From positions 1-41,477 of the IMG/VR virus record IMGVR_UViG_3300045950_000267: a stretch of 41,477 bases of DNA. The stretch is one strand, 5' to 3'. This stretch comes from a virus. The position numbers and the translations under genes were made by a program. The notes beneath the pieces were generated by a model that had not been told where the DNA came from, did no database searches, and worked only from the letters and a program-made list of their open reading frames with translations. Of the stretch, positions 18,408-26,696 are shown one piece after another; position 1 is the stretch's first letter; the number at the start of each line of letters is the position of its first letter.

Positions 18408-20762
18408 CTACGCGGCCAGATCTGCTTCATGGACGCGGGCGTCCTCGCCCACTGCGGTGATCTCGACCTGTTCTCCGCGCGGGCGGATCGAGATGACCCG
18501 AGCGCGCAGACTCCAGGCCTCGCCCACACCAAAGGCAAAGTGCGTCCGCTCTTCCGATGCGCCGGTGTAGGGCGTGAAATCGAGGTCATCGGCAAGGACG
18601 ACATGCCGATCGTCGGCGCCCGGGTCGACCGGCCAGGGGCCACTCACCGTCCCATCGCGCCGGCGCAGCGCGATGTAGTGCGTCTGTCCCTCGGCCCATT
18701 CGAGAGGCTCGGAGGTGGCAAGCGTCGTTCCGTCCCAGCCGACGATCTCGCCGCCCTGGCCCCAGCGGGGCATGTCGTGGACGACGGCGATCAGGTCGCC
18801 GTAGGTGGGGATCAGGCCCTCGAGTTCCGTCTGGAACGAGATCAGCCGGCGCCGGTAGCGGTTGGCGGCGGCCATGTAGAGGCCCTCGCGCGCGGCATGG
18901 TCCTTGTCGGTACAGCCAATCAACTGGAGTCGCGCCGGTTTCTCCTCGGCGGAGTTCGGGAGCTTGGCGGTCACCTCGTCCGGCCGCCAGGTGACGGACG
19001 AGAAGAACTCCACGGTCACCGCGTCCGCCGTCTCCTCGCCCGGCATGACATAGCGGATGCGGAAGGAACCGCGTGCGATGTTGCGCGGCCCGAACAGGGC
19101 CACCGGCAGCGTCTGCGGGTTGTCGCGGATCACCCGCACCACGCCGCCCTGCTGGATGGGCACGGCCCGGCCGCAGCGGGCGATGCGCATCAAGGCCTCC
19201 CACACCGTCATGGAGGTGTCGAAGACGCCGTCGAAGCGGTCGCCCCGCTGCTCCCACAGGCCATCCAGCGCCGCGAGGCCGGCAAGGTCGATCCGTGCGT
19301 CCGCCAGCCCCGCGCCGTAGCCGGCGCGGGCCACGTCGGCGAGGACCCAGGCGATGGAGCGGGTGGGCACCGGCTGCGACCAGCCGCTCGGCGACCACGC
19401 CGGCAGCTTGCGCGTCACGATGCAGTTGACCATCCGCGAGGTGCGCTGGGAGAGATTGTCGGTGGCCCGCATGCGGATCGCGAGCAGCGTCACCTGCCCG
19501 TAGTCGGGCTCGTCCTGGAGCCAGGCCTTCAAACCCGCCCAGCGGATCTCGTGGCCGGCGCGGGACGACAGGTCCTTGTCGTCGGTACGCTTGAGCCGCA
19601 CCTCGTAGCGGCCCGGCGCGACCGCATACTTGAAACTGAGACGGATCGGGGTGTTGGTGGCGGCCGAGTGGGTCTCGGACGCCAGCTGGAGCCAGTCGCC
19701 TTGAGGCAATCCATCGTCGTCGATGGCGCGGGCCTCGACCGCCCAGCGGGCCTCCCGGCTGTCGAGGCCGCCGGAGTCGTTGGCGTAGTAGAGGCCGCGG
19801 GCGAAGACGATGTCGATGCCGAGATGCGTCGCCGCGGTCTCGGCGGAAGCCGAGACGAACGGTCCCACCCAGCCCATCTCGCCGGCGCCAAGCTGGTTCG
19901 GGCCCTTGAGCTCCTGCCCGGCCACCTCGGGGGCGGTGGTGACGGAAGGATCGAACAGGGCGACGGTGCCGCCCGGTTCCACGATTTGATATTGGACCTC
20001 GGCGAAGTTGCCGATGTCCGTGTCCTCGATGCGGATGGCCTCGACCTGGTAGTGGCCCTGGCCGATGACGTGGAGCTGGTGCAGGTACTGCTCGTTGCCC
20101 TGATACTCCTGCCACGGCTCGGAGGCCAAGTCGGGATAGATCAGGTGCCGGCCGTAGACCACCGGGATGGGCTGTCCAAGGCGTGCCTGGTTGCCCTGGG
20201 CCTGGAGCGAATAGGTCGGGCTCGGGCTCGGCGGACTGCCGATGCTCCCCAACCCCCAGTCGGCCGAGGGCCGCGCCGGGCTCGGCGCCGGGACGAGGGC
20301 GTTGATGAGCGCGCCTCCCGCGATGTTGACCGCGCCCGAGATGACGCCGCCGAAGATCTGGCCCCAGGTGACGGAGCCGAAGGCCGCCGCGCCGGCCTCG
20401 AAGCCGAGCGCGCCCGCCAGCGCTCCGCCCAGCGCGGCCCCGGCGACCACACCCGCCACCATGACGGCGACCATGAGCACGGTGCGGAGCGGGTTCTTGC
20501 CGCCGCCCCCGCCTCCGCCGCCGCCGTGGGGCAGAGCCACAAAGCAGACCACGTCGCCGGACCGGATCGCCAGCTGCGGCCATTCGGCGCGCAGCACCGC
20601 CCGGCCGTTGACCAGGCAGACGGTGGGCTGGTGGAACTCCCCGGTGCCACGGGCATCGAGCCAGCCCCGGATGGTGACTGGCTCGTTCACCGGCACCACC
20701 TCCCGGTCGCGCTCGGGCCGGAAGGCATTGCGGACCATCACGACAACGCCGGGGCGGGTCAC
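18408..20762 (-). CDS. Phage tail tip / host-specificity protein J-like
   Basis: A 784-residue tail-tip protein of the lambda J type. It starts with GTG at 20762, which overlaps the NlpC gene stop (GTGA) and has GGAG seven bases upstream. An N-terminal Gly/Ala-rich hydrophobic stretch (about residues 95-165) with a run of nine glycines is followed by beta-rich tail-hub regions (for example LGQPIPVVYGRHLIYP) and a fibronectin-like area. Proteins of this kind contact the host receptor and lie last among the tail genes. The C-terminal receptor-binding part is not long, so additional fibres such as the cysteine-rich one upstream may share the job. Confidence 0.85.
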   Translation of the reverse strand: MTRPGVVVMVRNAFRPERDREVVPVNEPVTIRGWLDARGTGEFHQPTVCLVNGRAVLRAEWPQLAIRSGDVVCFVALPHGGGGGGGGGKNPLRTVLMVAVMVAGVVAGAALGGALAGALGFEAGAAAFGSVTWGQIFGGVISGAVNIAGGALINALVPAPSPARPSADWGLGSIGSPPSPSPTYSLQAQGNQARLGQPIPVVYGRHLIYPDLASEPWQEYQGNEQYLHQLHVIGQGHYQVEAIRIEDTDIGNFAEVQYQIVEPGGTVALFDPSVTTAPEVAGQELKGPNQLGAGEMGWVGPFVSASAETAATHLGIDIVFARGLYYANDSGGLDSREARWAVEARAIDDDGLPQGDWLQLASETHSAATNTPIRLSFKYAVAPGRYEVRLKRTDDKDLSSRAGHEIRWAGLKAWLQDEPDYGQVTLLAIRMRATDNLSQRTSRMVNCIVTRKLPAWSPSGWSQPVPTRSIAWVLADVARAGYGAGLADARIDLAGLAALDGLWEQRGDRFDGVFDTSMTVWEALMRIARCGRAVPIQQGGVVRVIRDNPQTLPVALFGPRNIARGSFRIRYVMPGEETADAVTVEFFSSVTWRPDEVTAKLPNSAEEKPARLQLIGCTDKDHAAREGLYMAAANRYRRRLISFQTELEGLIPTYGDLIAVVHDMPRWGQGGEIVGWDGTTLATSEPLEWAEGQTHYIALRRRDGTVSGPWPVDPGADDRHVVLADDLDFTPYTGASEERTHFAFGVGEAWSLRARVISIRPRGEQVEITAVGEDARVHEADLAA

Positions 20763-21172
20763 GCGCAATCTCCGGTGAATCGATAGAAGCCTTCGATCCG
20801 CCAGCCGTGGGCGGCAAGGCTGTCCAGGGATTGCGCGACGACGCCCCTGTCGCGGACGATGTGCAGAACCTTGCCACCGTCCACGTCCAGCCAAACGCCC
20901 ACATGAACCGGGTAGCGGGCCTGGCGCATGAGCACGCAGTCGCCTTCTTGGGGAGTTTCGGCCAGGTTCCAGCGCCGGCGCTCCGGGTGGTCGCGGAAAC
21001 TACGCGCGATCGCCAGCAGGTCGTCGGGATTTGGAATGGCCGGGAGATCGCGCCCGAACCGCTCGCGCTGCACGTGCCGCACCAGCGCCCAGCAGTGAAA
21101 CGAGCTCGGCCCTTCCCCATCGGCCGCCCAGGGCAGGCCAATGTAGGCGGAGGCCCAGTGAAGGGAACTCAT
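20759..21172 (-). CDS. NlpC/P60-type tail peptidase (gpK-like)
   Basis: A 137-residue papain-like peptidase that sits at the tail tip and opens peptidoglycan during DNA entry. The catalytic Cys27 lies in SFHCWALV and His90 in HVGVWL; His104 may be the third residue. Start and stop overlap its neighbours by four bases on both sides, so it is part of a translationally coupled series with the DUF1833 and J-like genes. Confidence 0.85.
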   Translation of the reverse strand: MSSLHWASAYIGLPWAADGEGPSSFHCWALVRHVQRERFGRDLPAIPNPDDLLAIARSFRDHPERRRWNLAETPQEGDCVLMRQARYPVHVGVWLDVDGGKVLHIVRDRGVVAQSLDSLAAHGWRIEGFYRFTGDCA

Positions 21173-21792
21173 CGGCGAAGTCCGGGGTATTTCCGGATGG
21201 TGTAAATCTCGCTCGGAAACGCCTTGTTGCCGATGTCGAGCACCCGCGCCCGGCCGGTGACGCGAAATACATCCACCTCGACCTCGGAGAGCGTCATGGT
21301 CATGGGCGGGTCCATCTGCGGCCCCTCGATGTCGGTCGAGAGGTAGGGCCTGTACATGACCTCGATGCGCTCCTGGCTGACGGCGGCGGCGTCGAGATGC
21401 TTCGCGATCTCGCGACCTACGTTATCGAGCGTGACGACGATCTCCGGCACCGGAATGGTGTCGACGGGCGGCAGCTCCAGATCGAAGCCGAGCGCCACGA
21501 AGGGGACCAGCAGCCCGGCGTCCCGCGGCGCGCCGGCTTCCAGCCTTGCCACCAGTCCGACCTTGCGGCGAGCGTCCGCGTCGAGGCCGTCCAGAACTGC
21601 CTGCACCCCGGCGCCGCCGAGTTCGAGCCAGGTGGCGGTGTCCTCGAAGTTGCGCACCACCCGGATCGGCCTTGCGACACCATCCTCGACGAAGGCCGGG
21701 TGCCAGATTTCGAGCGTGTGCAGGACGATGACGTCGGCCGGCGCCGACGCATAAGCCTCGCGGATGGCCGCCGAAAGAGCTGGATCGGGCAT
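21169..21792 (-). CDS. DUF1833-like phage tail-tip protein
   Basis: A 207-residue protein resembling DUF1833, a family found next to NlpC/P60 and tail-tip genes. Recognisable parts are the RPIRVVRNFEDT segment near the start, LDNVGREIAKHL in the middle and the closing IRKYPGL. It is likely a tail hub or distal tail component. The previous gene on the transcript is the first-listed radical SAM enzyme, six bases away, which places the maturase cassette inside the tail-tip operon. Confidence 0.75.
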   Translation of the reverse strand: MPDPALSAAIREAYASAPADVIVLHTLEIWHPAFVEDGVARPIRVVRNFEDTATWLELGGAGVQAVLDGLDADARRKVGLVARLEAGAPRDAGLLVPFVALGFDLELPPVDTIPVPEIVVTLDNVGREIAKHLDAAAVSQERIEVMYRPYLSTDIEGPQMDPPMTMTLSEVEVDVFRVTGRARVLDIGNKAFPSEIYTIRKYPGLRR

Positions 21793-21798
21793 GGCGGA

Positions 21799-23175
21799 TC
21801 AAGCGGCGGCGGTTTCAGACGGCTGGCGGATGACGCGGATGCGGTTCGGAAGATCGGGACGGCGCAACACCGGTCCCTCGATCTCGACCAGCACCAAGCG
21901 CGTGAGCCAGTAGAGCGAGATCGCGAGGAAGGCGAGGTTCCAGGTGAAGCTGTTGTCGCAGGCCTGCCGCCAGAGATCGTTTTCCAGGAACAGGCAGGCC
22001 CCCTTGCAGAGCTGGACGACGGGGCAGCGGACGCATTCCTCGCGCGTCGACCAGTGATGCGCGGTCGAAAGTCGGATGTCCTCGAAGGCTTCGATTCCAC
22101 CGATGCGGTGCTTGGTCGAGGCACTCGTGTTCTGACAAGTAAGCGCATTGCCCTTGAGGTCGACCGCCAGGTGCTCCGGCCGGTCCATGCCGCATTTCTG
22201 GCCGAGGGAAGCGGCAGGGCGGGATTCGGCCAGCGAGCGGAAGAAGTCCTCGCACTTGCGGCGTATCGCACCGACCGGCATGGAGCGGCCCGTGACCGCC
22301 TCCCACCAGACCTCCCGCAGGACCCGGTCGTGGTCCTCGGGCGTCCTGGGCGACAACGCCATGCCGCCCGCGTCGTAGGGGAGCAGCAGCTCCTCGGAGG
22401 TCAGCGGCACGTTGGCGGGATCGATGCCGAGCCTGGCGCCGATGTGCTCGCGGATCGCCACCAGCGAGCGGTTGTCTCGGGTGAGCACGCAGTTGAAGCC
22501 GATGCGGCCTTTCGGGAACAGCCGATTGTAGAGCTTGCGGATGGCGGCTCGTGTACCCGAGTCTTCGAGCGGATCGGGCCCGCGCGCCGCCACATGGCCG
22601 GGACCGTCGTGGCTGACGCCGACGCCGAAGCCGAGCGCGTCCAGCCAGTCGATCTTCTCGTCGTCGATCAGCGAGCCGTTGGTGACGATGTTGAACTCGG
22701 CCTTTGGATAGGCGCTGCGGAGCGCGCTTCCGAGCACGCGGAGCGCCTTCCAGTAGACGAAGGGCTCCCCGCCCCAGAACTCGATGCGCACGCCTGAACC
22801 ATCCGCTTTGTCGCCGCCGTCGAACCACTCGGGAAGCTTCTTCAGGAACGCGCGCACGTCCTCGATGCCGCCCTGGATTTCGTGTGGCTGGCTCGCCTGG
22901 TTGCAGTAGGCGCAGGCGTAATTGCACTTGAGCCCCATCTGGATCTTGAGGACGCGGACGTTCCGGCTCTTGCGGGCCGGGCTCGACGGCGAGACCGGGA
23001 ACGCGGGCTTCCAGTCGCGAAAGACCCGGGCGTAATCCATGCCGACGGCGGCGAGGCTCACCCGTTCGCCCGAGTCCTCCCACACCAGCTCCGAGGCGTG
23101 CGGCCGGTAGAGGAGATGGCGCACATATCCGTTCCGGCCCGCCATGGCGAGCCGGTACTCCAGCGTTTCCGACAT
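21799..23175 (-). CDS. Radical SAM/SPASM peptide maturase A (458 aa)
   Basis: A radical S-adenosylmethionine enzyme with a SPASM domain, the class that modifies ribosomally made peptides. The [4Fe-4S] motif CNYACAYC has Cys84, Cys88 and Cys91; WGGEP at 134-138 is the SAM-binding motif. The SPASM domain has Cys328, Cys347 (GNALTC), Cys381, Cys384, Cys390, Cys394 and Cys406, enough for two auxiliary clusters. About 80 residues precede the radical SAM core and could recognise the substrate, and about 50 mostly hydrophobic residues follow the SPASM domain. It starts three bases after the second radical SAM gene ends. No reaction can be assigned; the cysteine-rich fibre at 25099 is the obvious candidate substrate. 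Confidence 0.92.
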   Translation of the reverse strand: MSETLEYRLAMAGRNGYVRHLLYRPHASELVWEDSGERVSLAAVGMDYARVFRDWKPAFPVSPSSPARKSRNVRVLKIQMGLKCNYACAYCNQASQPHEIQGGIEDVRAFLKKLPEWFDGGDKADGSGVRIEFWGGEPFVYWKALRVLGSALRSAYPKAEFNIVTNGSLIDDEKIDWLDALGFGVGVSHDGPGHVAARGPDPLEDSGTRAAIRKLYNRLFPKGRIGFNCVLTRDNRSLVAIREHIGARLGIDPANVPLTSEELLLPYDAGGMALSPRTPEDHDRVLREVWWEAVTGRSMPVGAIRRKCEDFFRSLAESRPAASLGQKCGMDRPEHLAVDLKGNALTCQNTSASTKHRIGGIEAFEDIRLSTAHHWSTREECVRCPVVQLCKGACLFLENDLWRQACDNSFTWNLAFLAISLYWLTRLVLVEIEGPVLRRPDLPNRIRVIRQPSETAAA

Positions 23176-23178
23176 GGA

Positions 23179-24201
23179 TCAGGGGACCTCGATACGATTG
23201 CGGTCGGAGGGACCGTTCTCCTGCGAATCCAGCCACGCAAACACGCGGTGCTTCTCGCGCGAGAGCCGGCAGTCGATCTCGTGGGTCAGCGAGAGATGGC
23301 AGTTGCCCCGGCACCAGCTCCGGATCGGGCAGGTCCGGCAGTCCTCGCTCCGGACCCAGCGCCAGGCATGGTCGAGCGCCGCCCGCTCGGCCTCGTCGCG
23401 GGGACCCGATCCGTCGAACAGGTGCCCGGTGCGGTAGCCGGTCTTGACCCCGTGGTGGCAGGCGTAGCGGTTGCCGGCGAGGTCGACCGAGAGATGGTCG
23501 CGGCCGTGGCAGAGCGGCTCGACGTCGTTGCCCGCCCGGGCGAGGCTTGCGTGCCATTCCGCGAGGTGGCCGTCGAAGAAGACGCGGGCATGCCGGTGGC
23601 CGGAAAGCCGCAGCCGGGCCAGCTCCCACAGATGCTCGACGTGCCGCTCCAGGGTCTCGGGCGTGAACCGATAGCGCGGATCGCAGCCCTGGGTGGCCCG
23701 GACCCAATGGGCGTAGGGCCAAAAGGGGCGGCCGTACTTCTCCTCCAGCCGTTCCAGCTTCTCGAACAGGGGCCAGACATGAGGCGTCTCGGCGGTGAAC
23801 AGGAACGACACGCTGGAGCGGCGCAGCCGCCGTACCATGTCCCAGTTGGGCTGGCCGAAGGCGCCGTGGTCGCTTACCACCACGTGCATGCCCCATTCGT
23901 TGAGCCGATCGACGTGCTCGGGCACGAGCAGGCTGCCGTTGGTGGTGATGCGGACGAAGTCGAACGTGATTCCAGCCTCGACGAACGCCGAATGGATGGC
24001 GGCGATCTTGTCCCAATAGAGAAGCGGCTCGCCGCCCCAGTAATCGACGCGGCGGATACCGCGTTCCCTCACGCACGGGACCACCCGCTGGATGAATGGC
24101 TCGACCGGATGGCCGCGCCGCACCGCGTCGGGGGCGTCCATCTCCTGCAGGCAGTAGGCGCAGGCGAAGTTGCAGGCGTAGCCCAAGAAGATGTTGAGCA
24201 T
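23179..24201 (-). CDS. Radical SAM/SPASM peptide maturase B (340 aa)
   Basis: A second, minimal radical SAM enzyme. The motif CNFACAYC (Cys10, Cys14, Cys17) is almost at the N-terminus; WGGEP lies at 55-59. The SPASM cysteines are 231, 248 (GNRYAC), 288, 291, 297, 301 and 311, with the C-x2-C-x5-C-x3-C spacing also seen in maturase A. It has no N-terminal extension, so it may rely on maturase A or another protein for substrate recognition. The start at 24201 lies a few bases after the preceding stop and has only a weak Shine-Dalgarno, suggesting coupling. The two enzymes share motifs but look distinct in sequence, so they probably do different chemistry rather than being a recent duplication. 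Confidence 0.92.
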   Translation of the reverse strand: MLNIFLGYACNFACAYCLQEMDAPDAVRRGHPVEPFIQRVVPCVRERGIRRVDYWGGEPLLYWDKIAAIHSAFVEAGITFDFVRITTNGSLLVPEHVDRLNEWGMHVVVSDHGAFGQPNWDMVRRLRRSSVSFLFTAETPHVWPLFEKLERLEEKYGRPFWPYAHWVRATQGCDPRYRFTPETLERHVEHLWELARLRLSGHRHARVFFDGHLAEWHASLARAGNDVEPLCHGRDHLSVDLAGNRYACHHGVKTGYRTGHLFDGSGPRDEAERAALDHAWRWVRSEDCRTCPIRSWCRGNCHLSLTHEIDCRLSREKHRVFAWLDSQENGPSDRNRIEVP

Positions 24202-24208
24202 GCGCGGG

Positions 24209-25093
24209 TCACACCACGCGGAAGGCGAGCTCGGCGACGCCGGTGTAGTGGCGGAAGCCGGCCTTGACCCGGAAGGTGTCGCCCGGCTCCAGGCCGAGCG
24301 CGCGGACTCGGAACCGGGCCTCCCCGCGCTCGGTCATGACCCTGAGCTTGGGCAGATAGCCGCCCGTGTGTTCCAGGTAGAGCTCGGCGTTGGCGTCGCG
24401 GATCGGCTTGCCAGCCGAGGTCACGAGCTTCGCGATCACGGTCGCGTAGGTCTCGGGCGTCAATTCGAGGGTATCGGCCGCGAGCGTGATGCCCGGAAAC
24501 GCGTGCGGCGCGCCGGCCAGCACGTCCTCGTAGGCGACCTCCTTGCCCGGATCGAGATTGCCGATCAGGCCGTGGTCGGGGTGGAGCGCGATGCTGAAGC
24601 TGCAGCCGTCGAGATCGCAGGACGCGAACGGCACGTAGACCTGGAGCGAGCAGTTGCGGTCAGCGAAGGCGAGCAGCCTCGGCGTGCGGGCCTTGGTCTC
24701 GCGCGTGGCCACGTGACCGTTGAACGGGGCGAGCGGGATCCCGGAGCGATCCAGCGGGAACACCCAGCTGGCCCGGTCGGTCCATTCCCCTCGGCCCAGC
24801 ATGCCGTCGAGGTCGAGGCAGACCCCGCCCAGCTCCTCGTACACGCGGCCCTTGAGCCGCTTTTTCAGGAGCCCACCCGGAATGGCGCGGCGCGGGTAGA
24901 GGACCGACGGCCAGGGCTCGGCGTGGGCCGCGACCAGGCGCTTCGCCTCGTCGGCGGTCACCGGGTTGGCGTGCTCGACGTCGGAGGGAAGCTCCCGGAA
25001 GGAACGGAACGTCGCCTTGCGGGCCGCGCGGCGGACGAAGACCAGTACCGGCACCTTCAGCCCGAAGAAGTGCCGGTTGAACGGTTCGATCAT
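24209..25093 (-). CDS. Unknown phage protein with C-terminal Ig-like (invasin-type) domain
   Basis: I do not recognise the N-terminal 200 residues of this 294-residue protein. The last 90 residues resemble an immunoglobulin-like or invasin Big-type beta-sandwich: AKLVTSAGKPIRDANAELYL, then ERGEARFRVRALGLEPGDTF and AGFRHYTGVAEL. Such domains decorate phage tails and aid surface binding. The gene sits between the cysteine-rich fibre and the two radical SAM enzymes, with its ATG at 25093 five bases after the fibre stop. It may be a partner of the fibre, a recognition protein for the maturases, or a second structural component. The frame is open up to 25387, but that extension is an out-of-frame reading of the cysteine array. 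Confidence 0.65.
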   Translation of the reverse strand: MIEPFNRHFFGLKVPVLVFVRRAARKATFRSFRELPSDVEHANPVTADEAKRLVAAHAEPWPSVLYPRRAIPGGLLKKRLKGRVYEELGGVCLDLDGMLGRGEWTDRASWVFPLDRSGIPLAPFNGHVATRETKARTPRLLAFADRNCSLQVYVPFASCDLDGCSFSIALHPDHGLIGNLDPGKEVAYEDVLAGAPHAFPGITLAADTLELTPETYATVIAKLVTSAGKPIRDANAELYLEHTGGYLPKLRVMTERGEARFRVRALGLEPGDTFRVKAGFRHYTGVAELAFRVV

Positions 25094-25098
25094 CGGGA

Positions 25099-26181
25099 TC
25101 ACCCGCCGCCGCCGTCGCCGCAGGCGCAGTTGCAATCGCAGGCGCAATTGCAGTTGCAATTGCAGTTGGAGTAGCAGTTGAAGCCGCCGCAGTTGCAGTT
25201 GTTGTAGTTGCGCCGGTGCTCCGCCCCGCCGATCTCGTCGGCGGCGAGCGCGTAGGAGCCGTAGACGAAGCCGACCGAGACCGGCTGGTTGGTGACTTGC
25301 TGGCCGCCGGCAAAGTCGTAGCCGCTGGGGTTGCCGGGCGAGAAGCCGAGCCCCCAGGTCCACCAGTTGCCGTCGGGCGGCGTCCACTGCGGATCGCCGA
25401 GGCAGTTGCCGTTCGGGAGATAGCCCGCGCAGTTGTTGACCCGGTCGTCGTAGTACTGGTTCGAGCGGTTGAGTTCGCCGATGTCGGTGCCGTCGGCGAT
25501 CTTGAAGCCGGTGGCGCGCGCGTCGTCGCCGGCGGCGCCGGAGCGCACCGTGCCGCTCGCGATCAGGTTGGGAAGCGAAAGATCGCCCGTCATGGCGTCG
25601 CCGGCCTTGGCGACCCGGGTCGCGAGATCGACGGCGCCGGGCGCGATCTTCTCAGCCGTCACCGCCCCGTCGGCGAGCTTCGCCGTGGTGACGGCGCCGT
25701 CCGCGATCTCGGCCGCCTGGGCAGGGCCGCCGGCTTTCAGCAGCTTGCCGGTCGCACCATCGAAACGGGCGAGCGCGCCGTCGTCCGCGCCAGCTGGCCC
25801 GACCACGTCGCCCCCGCCGGGCGCCAGCTCGTAGGCCGTGCCGGCGAGATTGACCCGGATGCTCTTCAGCGAATCCGCCGAAGCCGGGTCGGGGATCTTG
25901 GCGGCATGGATCGCGGCCTCGCCGGCGCTTTCCGATGCTGCGGCCGCCGAACCGGCAGCCGCCACCGCGCTGCCAGCCGCATTCGCCACCTTCTGGTCGA
26001 GCTCGGCGCGGCTCGCAGCAATCGCCGCCTCGTTATCGGCGATGGTCTTCGCCACCGTCTTGACCGGACCGTTCTCGGTCTCGACCGTGTTCGCGGCCGG
26101 CCCATGCACCACCTGGTGCAGCTTGTCGGCGGCGGCAGTCGTCTTGGCGACTGCCGCCTGGAGATCGGTTTGCAGCGTCAT
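25099..26181 (-). CDS. Tail-fibre-like protein with C-terminal Asn-Cys array
   Basis: A 360-residue fibre-like protein. The N-terminal 90 residues are Ala-rich and probably helical; repeated short units (IADGAVTTAKLADGAVTAEK) in the middle are typical of phage fibre beta-spirals. A Trp/Gly/Asn-rich region follows. The C-terminus holds 11 cysteines in 26 residues (329, 331, 336, 340 and every second residue to 354), mostly Asn-Cys pairs, then GDGGGG and the stop. Such an array is not a normal fibre end. It looks like a core peptide for the two radical SAM/SPASM enzymes encoded directly downstream. Metal binding or disulfide cross-linking are alternatives. The ATG at 26181 has GGAG ten bases upstream. 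Confidence 0.8.
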   Translation of the reverse strand: MTLQTDLQAAVAKTTAAADKLHQVVHGPAANTVETENGPVKTVAKTIADNEAAIAASRAELDQKVANAAGSAVAAAGSAAAASESAGEAAIHAAKIPDPASADSLKSIRVNLAGTAYELAPGGGDVVGPAGADDGALARFDGATGKLLKAGGPAQAAEIADGAVTTAKLADGAVTAEKIAPGAVDLATRVAKAGDAMTGDLSLPNLIASGTVRSGAAGDDARATGFKIADGTDIGELNRSNQYYDDRVNNCAGYLPNGNCLGDPQWTPPDGNWWTWGLGFSPGNPSGYDFAGGQQVTNQPVSVGFVYGSYALAADEIGGAEHRRNYNNCNCGGFNCYSNCNCNCNCACDCNCACGDGGGG

Positions 26182-26216
26182 GACGTTCTAACTCCGGAGT
26201 CGGAAGCGGACCGCGT

Positions 26217-26696
26217 TTACCAGGCGTAGGGACCTGGCAGCCCGGAATGAACGAGCGCGTGGAGCGCGTTCACGTCGCGGAACAGGGCCGCGAGATCGCT
26301 GTCGAGGGCGATCGCAAGCGCGTCCTCGGAGAGCACCGGGCGCTCGCGGATCTCGAGCTCGGAGGCGATCTCCCACAGGACGCCGCCCTTGAGCCGCGCC
26401 TCGAACTGGCGCGTGAAGCGGGCCTCGTGCGCGCCGAGCCCGATGCCGCCCAGAAGGTCGATCAGGAACCACTCGCCGCCTTCCTTGGCGCGCCAGCGAT
26501 ACCAGGCCTCGAAGAGGGCGAACTGCTCGCGCCGCATCAGCCAGCGCACCACGATGCGGGTCGGCACCTGGGTGAAGCGCTTGCGCTGCCGGGCCGGTCC
26601 CGCTTCCATCTCGGTTCTGAGGATCGCCTCGCCCGGGCGGATGCCGTAGCCCTCCACGGTCGGCAGGGGCAGCGTCGCGGGCCACTGGACGGTCAT
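26217..26696 (-). CDS. Phage tail protein, probable distal tail / hub component
   Basis: A 159-residue protein following the tape measure gene, with ATGA overlap at 26693..26696. Its layout (MTVQWPATLPLPTVEGYGI, then RREQFALFEAWYRWRAKEGGEW) fits small tail-tip proteins that lie between the tape measure and hub genes in alphaproteobacterial lambda-like phages. I do not assign a named family with confidence. GGGAG precedes the ATG. Confidence 0.65.
   Translation of the reverse strand: MTVQWPATLPLPTVEGYGIRPGEAILRTEMEAGPARQRKRFTQVPTRIVVRWLMRREQFALFEAWYRWRAKEGGEWFLIDLLGGIGLGAHEARFTRQFEARLKGGVLWEIASELEIRERPVLSEDALAIALDSDLAALFRDVNALHALVHSGLPGPYAW

Noticed and set aside
18396-20786. A 796-residue plus-strand open frame opposite the J-like gene
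   Set aside because: Antisense shadow of a coupled tail gene, with no ribosome binding site or domain.
25099-25200. The cysteine-rich tail as a free-standing metallothionein gene
   Set aside because: The array is in frame with the long fibre protein and has no separate start codon or ribosome binding site.
24209-25387. A longer reading of the Ig-like gene with Leu-Gln repeats, and the 24660..25313 frame with Thr/Ala repeats
   Set aside because: The repetitive parts are out-of-frame translations of the AACTGC/AATTGC array of the fibre gene; the true start is the ATG at 25093.
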